Source: CAXXOK01 sp963674895
Lineage (GTDB): Bacteria > Bacillota > Clostridia > Christensenellales > Aristaeellaceae
Assembly: GCA_963674895.2 (NCBI GenBank)
Contig: CAXXCY010000002.1
Location: 186,001-250,000 of the forward strand
Direction of reading: 5' to 3'
Length of the DNA stretch: 64,000 bases
Shown: piece by piece, positions 43,911-52,305 of the stretch
How positions within the stretch are numbered: position 1 is the first letter of the stretch
Layout: every line of letters starts with the position of its first letter
Notes under the pieces: generated by a model
The model's database searches: none
Seen by the model: only the letters and a program-made list of their open reading frames with translations
What the model was told of the DNA's origin: nothing
Translations under genes and position numbers: made by a program

Positions 43911-43939
43911 AGTATAGCAACGCGCTATCCAAAAAACAA
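43911..43939 (-). promoter_or_regulatory. Sigma-A promoter of the rpoN gene
   Basis: On the minus strand TTGTTT (43939-43934) and TATACT (43916-43911) are separated by 17 bases, placing the start site a short distance upstream of the rpoN ribosome-binding site. Confidence 0.55.
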
Positions 43940-44028
43940 GGCTCGCGCTTTTGCCCTTTCTGCTTCAGAGACTGCCGGCGGCGGCAGAATCCGGCGCGCA
44001 GGCAGGCGCGGTTCAAGGAGGATATCCT

Positions 44029-45066
44029 ATGGAAGCAAACCCACAGAAACCCCATATCGGAATCGTTTTGGGGGACCCGGCGGGAATTGGACCGGAAATC
44101 GTGTTGAAGCTTTTAATGCGGCCGAGCACGTATACGTATGCCAAGCCGGTTCTGATCGGCAGCTACGGCCTGCTGTGCCGGACCGCCAGGCGGATTGGCT
44201 GCGAGCTGTTTTTTTCCAGGGCCACGGTCGAATCGCTGTCGGAGGATACCGATCCGGCCTATCTGCGCGGCATCCCCGTCGTGGATATCCAAGGGAATAC
44301 CGATGCGGTCGTTCTCGGCGAGGTCGGCGCGGCTGCTGGGATGATCGCCTATCAATCCATCGTCTGCGGCTACGGAATGCTGGAAAGGAAGCTGATCCAT
44401 GCGATGATCATGGCGCCCATCAGCAAGCAGGCGCTTGCGATCTCCGGCTGCGGATATCATTCCGAATATGAGCTGTTCGCCCATCTGGCGGGGGTAGCGG
44501 AAGTGCAGAGCGTCGTCAAGGGCGGGTCGCTGTTCCGCTCCTCGGTGATAGGCCATGTGCCGTTTCGCAAAATTCTCGAACTGCTGACCATAGAGCGAAT
44601 CGTGGACACGGGCTTGGGCCTGCACCGCGTGCTGTGCGACCTCCTGGGCCTGCAGGCGCACATATGCATTGCCGCGCTCAATCCGCATGGCGGCGAAGGC
44701 GGCATCCTGGGCGAGGAGGAAGCGGAAATCATCATACCCGCCGTGGAAGAATTGCAGAGGCGCGGCATCAATATCAGCGGCCCCTATCCGAGCGATACGA
44801 TTTACCAGCGGGCCGTGAACAACGGGTATGAAGGGATTATTTACCTCTACCACGATCAGGGCAATATCGCCATGAAGGCCAAGATGTTTGAAACAACCGC
44901 GCTGATCTATACCAACTTGCCGTACTCCATCCTGTCCACCGGGCACGGAAGCGCGATGGATATCGCGCCGCTGGGGATTGCCAACGCGACCAACCTTTGC
45001 TACGTAATGTCCACCCTGACGGCAATCCTGCAGAAGAAATCCGAACCGGCGGAAAAAAGCCGCTGA
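44029..45066 (+). CDS. PdxA-family dehydrogenase 1
   Basis: A 345-residue protein. Start ATG 44029 follows AAGGAGGATATCCT. It has IGIVLGDPAGIGPEIVLKLL, then MAPISKQALAISGCGYHSEYELFAH, SSVIGHVPF and IYLYHDQGNIAMKAK. The three metal-ligand His positions of PdxA are all His here. In vitamin B6 synthesis PdxA oxidises 4-phosphohydroxythreonine; catabolic paralogues act on D-threonate or D-erythronate 4-phosphate, giving DHAP and carbon dioxide (established for the PdxA2 group). The catabolic role is preferred because of the neighbours. It precedes the activator gene by 20 bases. Confidence 0.85.
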   Translation: MEANPQKPHIGIVLGDPAGIGPEIVLKLLMRPSTYTYAKPVLIGSYGLLCRTARRIGCELFFSRATVESLSEDTDPAYLRGIPVVDIQGNTDAVVLGEVGAAAGMIAYQSIVCGYGMLERKLIHAMIMAPISKQALAISGCGYHSEYELFAHLAGVAEVQSVVKGGSLFRSSVIGHVPFRKILELLTIERIVDTGLGLHRVLCDLLGLQAHICIAALNPHGGEGGILGEEEAEIIIPAVEELQRRGINISGPYPSDTIYQRAVNNGYEGIIYLYHDQGNIAMKAKMFETTALIYTNLPYSILSTGHGSAMDIAPLGIANATNLCYVMSTLTAILQKKSEPAEKSR

Positions 45067-45085
45067 AGGGTTAGGAGGTGTAACC

Positions 45086-46375
45086 TTGGCAAAGGAACTG
45101 CAATGGATCCGGCCGGAAGTCCTGCTGTCGCTCATCCATACGGCGTTTCGCATCACAAACGCGCAGGGGAAAGAGCTCTATCGCAATGCCGGCTGGGACG
45201 CGCTGTTTGCGCAGCTTGAAGGCATCGACGCGGACAAACTGGCCGCCGAAGCGCTCGCCGGCGGTACAGCCCAGGAGCGCAGCGGGATCCTGATCCTGCA
45301 AAGCACGGTGATGGCGGAGCCGGACTTCACCTATGTGGTCACGGAAATTTATCCGGCCAACCTGGACGAGCTGGCGCAGGAGCAATCCTATACCGGCGCG
45401 GATATCAGCGCCCGCTTGAACCGGTTGAAGCTGCGCGACTGTATCGCCAACTCCACCAGCATGATCAGCGTGTTTGAAAAAGCCCAGCAGGTGGCCAACT
45501 ATCCCACCACCGTCCTGCTGATGGGCGAAACCGGCGTGGGCAAAGAAGTGGTGGCCTCTTTTATCCACCGGAACAGCCGACGGATCGACAAGGCGTTTAT
45601 CAAGATCAATTGCAGCGCTATCCCCGAGCAGCTGCTGGAGAGCGAGCTGTTTGGCTATGAAACCGGCGCGTTTACCGGCGCAAAGGCCAAGGGTAAGCCG
45701 GGGCTGTTCGAGCTCGCCAATCATGGTACGCTGCTGCTGGACGAGATCGGCGATATGGCGCTTTCGCTCCAGGCCAAACTGCTGCGCGTTTTGCAGGAAA
45801 ATGAAATCATGCGCCTGGGCGGCCAGAAGGCGATTCCGCTGAACGTACGCATTATTTCCTCCACCAACCGCAACTTGCGGGATTTGATGGAGAAGGGCCT
45901 GTTTTCCGAAGCGCTGTATTACAGGCTGAACGTGGTGGAAATCTGGATTCCTCCGCTCAGGGAACGCCGGGAGGATATCCTGCCGCTTTGCGGGTTTTTC
46001 CTGAGCCAGTTTTGTGAGAAATACAAACTGGAAAAGACGTTTTCGCAGGAAGTGAAGGAATATTTCGCGCGGTACGACTGGCCCGGCAACGTGCGCGAGC
46101 TGTGCAATATGGTGGAGAATACCATCGTGTCGTCCGATTGCAGCGTGATCGGGCTGGAGGATGTGCCCCAGCGCATGATTGCCGCCAGGCTGCCGCACAC
46201 GCCCCCGGCGCCGGACGCCACCAGCATGCAGGACGCCGTGGAGAGCATGCAGAAGGACGTGATCAAGGCGGCGCTGGAGAAGAACGGAAGCCTGCGCAAG
46301 GCCGCTAAAGCGCTGGACATGGATCCCGCCACGCTGCACAGGCTTGCGAAAAAGCTGGGCATTCCGACCGTCTGA
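45086..46375 (+). CDS. Sigma-54-dependent enhancer-binding activator
   Basis: A 429-residue regulator; the start is TTG 45086, six bases after AGGAGGT. The first 120 residues form a sensory domain of unclear type with FAQLEGIDADKLAAEA. The AAA+ domain (about 130-370) has GETGVGKE Walker A, FGYETGAFTGAKAKG containing the GAFTGA sigma-54 contact loop, and LLLDEIGDM Walker B, plus REDILPLCGFFL. The C-terminal Fis-type HTH ends in LRKAAKALDMDPATLHRLAKKLGI. It should activate the -24/-12 promoter 180 bases downstream. No receiver domain is present, so it is controlled by ligand binding to the N-terminal domain. Confidence 0.93.
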   Translation: MAKELQWIRPEVLLSLIHTAFRITNAQGKELYRNAGWDALFAQLEGIDADKLAAEALAGGTAQERSGILILQSTVMAEPDFTYVVTEIYPANLDELAQEQSYTGADISARLNRLKLRDCIANSTSMISVFEKAQQVANYPTTVLLMGETGVGKEVVASFIHRNSRRIDKAFIKINCSAIPEQLLESELFGYETGAFTGAKAKGKPGLFELANHGTLLLDEIGDMALSLQAKLLRVLQENEIMRLGGQKAIPLNVRIISSTNRNLRDLMEKGLFSEALYYRLNVVEIWIPPLRERREDILPLCGFFLSQFCEKYKLEKTFSQEVKEYFARYDWPGNVRELCNMVENTIVSSDCSVIGLEDVPQRMIAARLPHTPPAPDATSMQDAVESMQKDVIKAALEKNGSLRKAAKALDMDPATLHRLAKKLGIPTV

Positions 46376-46397
46376 ATGCATCAAAGCGTTTTAATAT

Positions 46398-46441
46398 TGA
46401 AACATGTTCATTTTGAGTTACGGCAAAATGAACATGTTTCA
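46398..46441 (+). promoter_or_regulatory. Paired palindromic upstream activator sites
   Basis: A perfect 17-base inverted repeat, GAAACATGTTCATTTTG (46399-46415) and CAAAATGAACATGTTTC (46424-46440), is separated by 8 bases. Each arm contains TGAAACATGTTCA or its complement, itself a near-palindrome, so two operator-like sites lie 120-160 bases before the -24/-12 promoter, the usual position for an enhancer-binding protein. There is no T-run, so it is not a good terminator. Confidence 0.75.
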
Positions 46442-46536
46442 TGTAGGGAACAGAATATTCCCGAACATTTTTTTACATCCGTAACGAATGTCGCTGCAAC
46501 GGTTTGCTGCATTGATAAAACATCGGTTGGAAAACA

Positions 46537-46555
46537 TTGTGCGTAAAACGCACAA
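46537..46555. promoter_or_regulatory. Hairpin-forming repeat beside the -24 element
   Basis: TTGTGCGT (46537-46544), AAA, ACGCACAA (46548-46555): a perfect 8-base inverted repeat that ends two bases before the -24 element. It may be an operator for a second regulator or an IHF-like bending site; nothing decides between them. Confidence 0.45.
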
Positions 46556-46557
46556 GT

Positions 46558-46572
46558 TGGCACGTTAATTGC
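46558..46572 (+). promoter_or_regulatory. Sigma-54 (-24/-12) promoter
   Basis: TGGCAC at 46558-46563 and TTGC at 46569-46572 match the consensus TGGCAC-N5-TTGC, and GG and GC are exactly 10 bases apart. It lies about 77 bases before the start of the second PdxA gene. It is the main promoter of the TRAP/GAPDH/PGK/Nfn operon. Confidence 0.85.
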
Positions 46573-46648
46573 TACGTATAGGGATGTAGATACCAATTGC
46601 ATCATCTCTTACGTATCCATCACTTTCATAAGCGTGAAGGAGGACCCT

Positions 46649-47656
46649 ATGGAAAGAGTACCTGTGCTCGGGATTATCCTTGGCGATCATGCCGGCAGCA
46701 GCCCCGAGCTCGCGGCGAAAACGGTGTTGGCGAACGATGGACGATATACGCCCGTGTTCATCGGAAACCGGGATCGTTTCGAAATTTCCAGGAAAGTGGT
46801 TCCAGGTGCGGAAAAGCTGGAAATCAGGCCGCTGCAGGGCAGGCCGGCGTTTGCGGGCGCGCAGACCGTGTTTTTCATGGATATTCCGGCGGGACCGGAT
46901 ATCGAATTCAGCAAGGTGACTGCGGACAGCGGCCGTCTGATGTATGATTCGATCGCCAAAGCCGTCGAGCTTGAACAAAGCGGCGTCATCGACGGCATCG
47001 CGATGGCGCCGATTACCAAGCAGGCGCTGCACGACGCGGGCTATACGGAATGTACGGAATTCGATATCTTTGGCAAACTGTTCCATACCGGGGGGGTACG
47101 GGCCGTAATCCAGGGCGGGCACATCTTCCGCTCCACGGTGGTCGGGCACTGCGCCTTCGCGGATATTCCAACCAAACTGACGACGAATGGAATCGTCGAT
47201 ACCGCCGGAGAGCTGCTGCGTGTGATGCGCATGTTTGATCCAAGCAAGGAACCCATTATCGCCGTGGCGGCACTCAACCCGCACGCGGGCGAAAACGGCC
47301 TCTACGGCAACGAAGAGAAGATCAAAATACAGCCCGCGATCGATATTCTCAAAGCCAGGGGCGAGAACGTGATCGGCCCAAGCCCCGCCGATACCGTTTT
47401 TCTCAAGGCGATGAGCGGACAGGTTGGCGGCGTAGTGTTTATGTACCACGACCAGGGCAACATTGCCATGAAGAGTGTGTACTTCGGCGACGGCGTGCTG
47501 ATTTATACCAATATCCCCGCGCATATCGTATCCGTAGGCCACGGCCCCGCATACGGCAAGGCGGGCAAGGGCACGGCGGATCCCGCCAACATGATCGCCA
47601 GCATCGAAACTCTGCTCAAGATCGTCGGCAGCGCGCGGAAGGAGCCGGCCCGATAA
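46649..47656 (+). CDS. PdxA-family protein 2 with changed metal ligand
   Basis: A 335-residue homologue of the gene at 44029; start ATG 46649 after AAGGAGG. LGIILGDHAGSSPELAAKTVL replaces GDPAGIGPE, and where PdxA 1 has GYHSEYELF (His ligand) this protein has ECTEFDIF, giving Cys at the first metal-ligand position. The later VVGHCAF and MYHDQGNIAMK His positions are kept. Thus metal binding may differ and the reaction may not be the usual oxidative decarboxylation. It is the first gene after the sigma-54 promoter. The pair 44029/46649 might form a heterodimer, as PdxA active sites use both subunits. Confidence 0.82.
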   Translation: MERVPVLGIILGDHAGSSPELAAKTVLANDGRYTPVFIGNRDRFEISRKVVPGAEKLEIRPLQGRPAFAGAQTVFFMDIPAGPDIEFSKVTADSGRLMYDSIAKAVELEQSGVIDGIAMAPITKQALHDAGYTECTEFDIFGKLFHTGGVRAVIQGGHIFRSTVVGHCAFADIPTKLTTNGIVDTAGELLRVMRMFDPSKEPIIAVAALNPHAGENGLYGNEEKIKIQPAIDILKARGENVIGPSPADTVFLKAMSGQVGGVVFMYHDQGNIAMKSVYFGDGVLIYTNIPAHIVSVGHGPAYGKAGKGTADPANMIASIETLLKIVGSARKEPAR

Positions 47657-47657
47657 G

Positions 47658-48539
47658 GTGCACGACGTTATTCGCTTCCGGTATCCGTACCTGGGTATCT
47701 ACGTCAACAGCTTCGGAGTGGACGCGGGCGGGAAAACCCTGCTGATTGACAGCGGACTTGCTTCCGGACGGCCGATGCTCGCACCCTATGCCGACGCCCA
47801 CACCGCAGTTCTTGGCACGCACGGGCATTGGGACCACATCGGCAACCACCGCTTTCTCCAGTCCCGCGGCGCGGCCGTCTATGCCCACGCGGGGGACGCA
47901 GCGTACTGCTCCCAGCTGGATTGGCAATGGAATATACAGTTCGGCCAATTTGCCAATGATTTCGGCCTGCCGCCCGCCCGGCGCGCAGCCTACCTGGCCG
48001 GGGTCGGCGAGCCCGTACTGCCCGACGTGTACCTGAAGGATGGGGATGTCCTGCAAATCGGCGATTGCCGCATCGATGTGCTGGCGACGCCCGGGCACTC
48101 CGACGGCAGCGTGTGCTACCTGTTCCCGGAAGACGGCATTCTATTCACGGGCGATACGCTGATGGGCGATGGCTTTTTCACCGGCGTGCCGCAGTGCACC
48201 GCTCCTGAGGCCTACCGGAAATCCATGGAAAAGTTATCCGGCCTGAAGGTGAAAACGGTGTACTGCGACCACAATGATCCCATCCCCGGAGACCGCCTCT
48301 TGGAAAAAGCCGAAGCCGGTATCGCCTGTATGGAACGAATCGGCGCGCGGGTACAAGCGTTTCTGGACGAATACAAGGGTGCAGGGGAAACATTGCTGCG
48401 CGATACCGTGCGCGACGTATGCGCATCCGAGGGGAAAAACGCGGGCGGCGGCGCCTGCATCACGGTGCTGGCGCATCTGCGCAGGTACCCGGATCATCCG
48501 GCCGTGAAGGCTTGCCTGGCCAAGCATACCCCCCTGTAA
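47658..48539 (+). CDS. MBL-fold metallo-hydrolase (not closely related to the region 1 copies)
   Basis: A 293-residue MBL protein beginning with GTG one base after the PdxA 2 stop. LGTHGHWDHIGNHRF is the HxHxDH site, TPGHSDGSVCYLFP supplies the next His, FTGDTLMGDG the bridging Asp, and YCDHNDPIPG the last His. The family matches hydroxyacylglutathione-hydrolase-like or lactonase-like enzymes. Within a sugar-acid operon a lactonase or thioesterase role is plausible. It ends in LAHLRRYPDHPAVKACLAKHTPL. Confidence 0.82.
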   Translation: MHDVIRFRYPYLGIYVNSFGVDAGGKTLLIDSGLASGRPMLAPYADAHTAVLGTHGHWDHIGNHRFLQSRGAAVYAHAGDAAYCSQLDWQWNIQFGQFANDFGLPPARRAAYLAGVGEPVLPDVYLKDGDVLQIGDCRIDVLATPGHSDGSVCYLFPEDGILFTGDTLMGDGFFTGVPQCTAPEAYRKSMEKLSGLKVKTVYCDHNDPIPGDRLLEKAEAGIACMERIGARVQAFLDEYKGAGETLLRDTVRDVCASEGKNAGGGACITVLAHLRRYPDHPAVKACLAKHTPL

Positions 48540-48592
48540 TCCATGGAACCTGATCGGGCGAGGTCCCGATACGATAATAAAGGAGGATCACC

Positions 48593-49585
48593 ATGAAAAA
48601 ACTACTCAGTACCCTTTTGTGTCTGGCACTGGTCCTAACGGCGTGCTCGGCTTTGGCCGATACGGTCACCATGAAGTTCGCCGGCACAACCCCCGTCAAT
48701 GAGGAACTTGGCGAATACCAGGCGATGGTCAAGTTCGCAGAAATGGTCGGGACGTATTCAAACGGCACGATCACCGTGGAAGTGTATCCCGCAAGCCAGC
48801 TGGGCGGCTCCGTGGAGTTCACGGAAGGAACCGCGCTGGGAACCGTGGAGGCGTGCGTTGTCGGATTTGACGGCATCGGCAACCTGGCTCCCGAGTGTTA
48901 CGCGCTGGCAATGCCCTACCTGTACGACAATATCGCCCAGATGCGGCCTGTGCTGGAGGGCGACACCCAGGCACGCGCGGCCATCGACGCGGTCCTCTCC
49001 GAAATCAACCTGAAACTGGTCGGCATCCTGTACCGCCCCATGCGCGTGACCGCCAATATTAAAAAGCCCGTCACGTCTCCTGCGGACATGGTTGGCTTGC
49101 AGGTCCGTTCCCCCTCGTCCGAGGCGAACCAGGCCATCATCACCGCAATGGGCGCCATTCCAACCACGATTGCCTGGAGCGAGGTGTTCACCGCGCTGCA
49201 GTCCGGCGCCTGCGATGGCGTGGAGAACGCCATCACCGAATTGGCTTCCATCAATGTGCAGGAAGTTGTCAAATACGTGTCCGAAACCAACCACATGGCG
49301 TCTCCCATCGCCATCATCGTGGGGGAGGCCTGGTTCAACGGCCTGACCGCCGAACAGCAGGATGCTATCCTGAAAGCCGGTACGGAGATTACGGAATGGC
49401 GCGCGCAGAACGTGGCGGAGGAAACCGCCGCGGCGTGGCAGAAGTTTGAGGCGGCCGGCGTGGAAGTGCTGTATGCCGACCAGATCGACTTTACCGCCTT
49501 CAAGGCTGCCTGTGCGGATGTGTACAAACAATTCGTGGATAAGGGATACTTCACCGAGGAGTTCTTCGCCGCGTTGAAGAACTGA
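48593..49585 (+). CDS. TRAP transporter substrate-binding protein (DctP type)
   Basis: A 330-residue protein with signal peptide MKKLLSTLLCLALVLTACSALA. The mature part shows the DctP pattern: KFAGTTPVNEELGEYQAMVKFAEMVGTYSNGTITVEVYPASQLGGSVEFTEG, YRPMRVTANIKKPVTSPADMVGLQVRSP and AWSEVFTALQSGACDGVENAITELAS. The Arg in LQVRSP is the carboxylate-binding residue of the family, so the substrate is an organic acid. An ATCGGG/CCCGAT repeat lies in the short gap before it. It begins the transport section of the sigma-54 operon. Confidence 0.93.
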   Translation: MKKLLSTLLCLALVLTACSALADTVTMKFAGTTPVNEELGEYQAMVKFAEMVGTYSNGTITVEVYPASQLGGSVEFTEGTALGTVEACVVGFDGIGNLAPECYALAMPYLYDNIAQMRPVLEGDTQARAAIDAVLSEINLKLVGILYRPMRVTANIKKPVTSPADMVGLQVRSPSSEANQAIITAMGAIPTTIAWSEVFTALQSGACDGVENAITELASINVQEVVKYVSETNHMASPIAIIVGEAWFNGLTAEQQDAILKAGTEITEWRAQNVAEETAAAWQKFEAAGVEVLYADQIDFTAFKAACADVYKQFVDKGYFTEEFFAALKN

Positions 49586-49630
49586 TCCATCATAAGCCGG
49601 GAGCGGCACGGGCTCCCCAAAACCTGCAAC

Positions 49631-49661
49631 GGCAGACGGAGAATTCCTTTCTCCGTCTGCC
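49631..49661 (+). promoter_or_regulatory. Stem-loop after the TRAP binding-protein gene
   Basis: GGCAGACGGAGAA (49631-49643) pairs perfectly with TTCTCCGTCTGCC (49649-49661) across a 5-base loop. No T-run follows. As with the repeat at 33505, it probably stabilises the 5' message or partly terminates so that the binding protein is made in excess. Confidence 0.65.
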
Positions 49662-49683
49662 CATTCCCCGTAGGAGGTGAACG

Positions 49684-50220
49684 ATGGTGAAATGGAAACG
49701 CGGAATCGACAGGTTCTTTGACGGCGTCGTCTTCGTACAGAAGAAGATCACGGGCGCGTTGCTGCTGCTGATGATTATCACCGTAAGCTGGCAGATCGTC
49801 GGCCGTGTAGTATTCAAGTTAAGCACGCCCTGGACCGAAGAACTGGCGAAGCTGTCGCTGATCTGGTTTACGTTTTTGGGCAGCATCGGCGTGCTCCGCA
49901 ACAAAGAGCATTTGACCGTAGACCTGCTTCTGGCGCGGTATAAGGATGCCACGCGCAGGCGCACGCGTGTTTTGATCGATTTGGTCGTCGCCGCTTTTTG
50001 CGTGATGATGTTTGTTTTCGGAATTACCTTATGTAAAAATCCGATTATTATACGGGGCATAACCACAGGGCTGAATATTTCCCGTTTGTACCTGTATTTA
50101 AGCCTGCCCATATGCATGTTCTTTTCATCGCTGATTGCGATCTATGATCTGATACTGGGTGTGATCGACTGGATTCGCCCGAACCTGCTTGAGAAACCCA
50201 AGGGTGGTGAAGCTGTATGA
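49684..50220 (+). CDS. TRAP transporter small permease (DctQ type)
   Basis: A 178-residue protein with four hydrophobic segments: about residues 18-40, 52-72, 95-117 and 137-160. TPWTEELAKLSLIWFTFLGSIGVLRNKEHLTVDLLL is the DctQ signature. The start follows GTAGGAGGTGAACG. Its stop overlaps the start of the large permease by four bases (ATGA). Confidence 0.9.
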   Translation: MVKWKRGIDRFFDGVVFVQKKITGALLLLMIITVSWQIVGRVVFKLSTPWTEELAKLSLIWFTFLGSIGVLRNKEHLTVDLLLARYKDATRRRTRVLIDLVVAAFCVMMFVFGITLCKNPIIIRGITTGLNISRLYLYLSLPICMFFSSLIAIYDLILGVIDWIRPNLLEKPKGGEAV

Positions 50221-51494
50221 TCGGAGCGATTATCTGGATCTGCCTGATCGGCTTTATGCTGATCGGCGTACCGATCGCCTTTTCCATGGGCTTGTCCGCC
50301 ACGGTGATGCTGCTGGTCAACAACACGGCAAGCAGCATCGTGATCGCGCAGAAAGCGGTCAACGCGCTGGATTCCTTTACCATCATGGCGATACCGTTCT
50401 TTATGATGGCTTCCTCTATCCTGACCGGCGCCGATATCGGCAAAAAAATATTTCGCTTCGCGGGTACGCTGGTGCAGCATTTCCCGGGCGGGCTCGGCCA
50501 TGTGAACATCCTGACCAGCATGATCATGGCGGGTATGTCCGGCTCCTCGGTGTCCGACGTTTCCGGCATAGGCAGAATGGAAATGGATGCCATGTCGGAT
50601 GCCGGATACGACCGCGATTTCAGCGCGGCGGTTACGGCGGCCTCCTCTACGGTGGCGCCGATCATCCCGCCGAGTACCAGCATGATCCTGTACGGGTCCA
50701 TCACCGGCGTTTCCATCGGCAAACTGCTGATCGGCGGGCTGCTGCCGGGCTTGCTGATGGGGCTCGCCATGTGCGTGCTGACCTATATCGTCAGCGTACG
50801 GCGGAAATATCCGCTGATGAAGAAGGCGACCGGCCGGGAGATCTGGGTTTCCCTCAAGGACAGCTTCGCCGCGCTGTTAATGCCGCTGATCCTCATCTTC
50901 GGCATCGTCAGCGGCGTATTTACCGCCACCGAGGCCGCCTGTGTGGCTACGGTGTATTCCATCCTGATCTCGTTGTTTTGGTACAAGAAGATCAACTTCA
51001 AAGCGCTGTTTAAAATCCTGGAGAATACCTCCGTGTTTGCCAGTTCCACGCTGTTCGTGCTGGCGATGGCGGGCGTGTTCGGCCTGGTGCTGACGCACAA
51101 CCAGGTCCCCACCAAAATCAGCGCCTTCTTTATGTCGCTGTCGGACAATAAATACGTGCTGCTGTTCCTGATCAACATCATGCTGCTTATCCTGGGCTGC
51201 CTGATGGAGGGCAACTCGATCTACATGATTCTCGGCCCGGTGCTGGGCGTGCTGGCTATCCAACTGGGCTGCGATCCCGTGGCCTTCGGCGTAATGGTCG
51301 TGTTCAACCTCACCCTCGGCTTGATTACCCCGCCCGTGGGGCTGTGCCTGTTCCTGACGCAGAAGGTGGCCAATATCACCTCGGCGCAGATGATCCGGGC
51401 GATCATGCCGTTCGTTGCCATTCTGTTTGTCGCCCTGCTGATCGTAACCTATTTCCCGCAGATCAGTTCCCTGCTGCCCAATCTGCTGATGTAG
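50217..51494 (+). CDS. TRAP transporter large permease (DctM type)
   Basis: A 425-residue permease with about twelve hydrophobic segments. AIPFFMMASSILTGADIGKKIFRFAGTLVQHFPGGLGHVNILTSMIMAGMSGSSVSD is the conserved DctM block, repeated in part later as GNSIYMILGPVLGVLA and TPPVGLCLFL. It completes the TRAP system, which is driven by a sodium gradient. The start overlaps dctQ by four bases, and the SDR gene follows 11 bases later. Confidence 0.93.
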   Translation: MIGAIIWICLIGFMLIGVPIAFSMGLSATVMLLVNNTASSIVIAQKAVNALDSFTIMAIPFFMMASSILTGADIGKKIFRFAGTLVQHFPGGLGHVNILTSMIMAGMSGSSVSDVSGIGRMEMDAMSDAGYDRDFSAAVTAASSTVAPIIPPSTSMILYGSITGVSIGKLLIGGLLPGLLMGLAMCVLTYIVSVRRKYPLMKKATGREIWVSLKDSFAALLMPLILIFGIVSGVFTATEAACVATVYSILISLFWYKKINFKALFKILENTSVFASSTLFVLAMAGVFGLVLTHNQVPTKISAFFMSLSDNKYVLLFLINIMLLILGCLMEGNSIYMILGPVLGVLAIQLGCDPVAFGVMVVFNLTLGLITPPVGLCLFLTQKVANITSAQMIRAIMPFVAILFVALLIVTYFPQISSLLPNLLM

Positions 51495-51505
51495 GAGAAT
51501 ACGCT

Positions 51506-52270
51506 ATGTTTGATTACACCCAGAAAATTGTCGCGGTCACCGGCGCGTCCAGCGGTATCGGTAAGGCGATCGCCAAAGCGTTTTACCAGGCCGGCGCCAG
51601 CCTGGCCCTGTGCAGCCGTTCGGCTGAACGCGTGACGGACGCCGTACGGGAGTTTGCCGACCCCGCCGATCCCCGCATTCGGATCTTTACCGCCGATACC
51701 AGCCGCGTGGCGGAACTCCGGGCCTTCCGCGACGGCGCGGTGGAAGCCTTCGGCCGCATCGATGTGTGGGTAAACAACGCTGGGATCGAGCATCCGCTGC
51801 CGACGGTTGATATGACCGAGGAGATCTTCAACCAGGTGGTGCACACCAATTTCCGGGGTTACTACTTCGGCTGCCAGTGCGCCGCGCAGGACATGCTGCG
51901 CCGCAGCGCGCCGGGCTGTATTGTGAACATCGGCTCGGTAAACGCCGTTACGGTGGTGGTCGGGCAGGCGGTATACTCCGCCACGAAGGCGGCCATCTCG
52001 CAGATGACCAAAAGCTTTGCCCGCGAATGGGGCAAGGACGGTATTCGGGTCAACTGCATCGCTCCGGGCAGCATTCCCACCAAGATCAACGAAGAGAAAT
52101 ACCGCGATCCCGAGGCTCACCGCGCGATGTGCGATAAAATCCCCATGGGAAGGCGCGGCGAGACGGCGGAGGTGGCGGACGCCGTACTCTATATCGCGTC
52201 GGACGAGGCCGGTTATATTACGGGTCAAACGCTGTTTGTGGACGGCGGCCTCACGCTGGTGCACGGGTAA
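51506..52270 (+). CDS. Short-chain dehydrogenase/reductase
   Basis: A 254-residue classical SDR. VAVTGASSGIGKAIAKAF is the nucleotide site, VNNAGIEHPLP the NNAG motif, NIGSVNAVTVV the Ser and YSATKAAI the YxxxK active site; ITGQTLFVDGGLTLVHG is the usual C-terminal dimer end. Start at ATG 51506, after TAGGAG; an open frame overlaps the previous gene and is not used. It probably oxidises a hydroxy group of the imported acid or its product. It precedes the racemase-like gene by 35 bases. Confidence 0.88.
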   Translation: MFDYTQKIVAVTGASSGIGKAIAKAFYQAGASLALCSRSAERVTDAVREFADPADPRIRIFTADTSRVAELRAFRDGAVEAFGRIDVWVNNAGIEHPLPTVDMTEEIFNQVVHTNFRGYYFGCQCAAQDMLRRSAPGCIVNIGSVNAVTVVVGQAVYSATKAAISQMTKSFAREWGKDGIRVNCIAPGSIPTKINEEKYRDPEAHRAMCDKIPMGRRGETAEVADAVLYIASDEAGYITGQTLFVDGGLTLVHG

Positions 52271-52305
52271 CGGCGGGGACCGTGTTTTTTAAGGAGGAAA
52301 CGCAG

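Noticed and set aside
45071..46384. A 437-codon open frame on the minus strand opposite the activator gene
   Set aside because: It mirrors the plus-strand gene, which has all AAA+ motifs. The opposite frame has no motifs or ribosome-binding site; such long shadows are common in GC-biased third positions.
46384..46398. A cre-like sequence (TCAAAGCGTTTTAA) for carbon-catabolite control
   Set aside because: It misses the conserved G and the closing C of the CcpA consensus; too weak to call.
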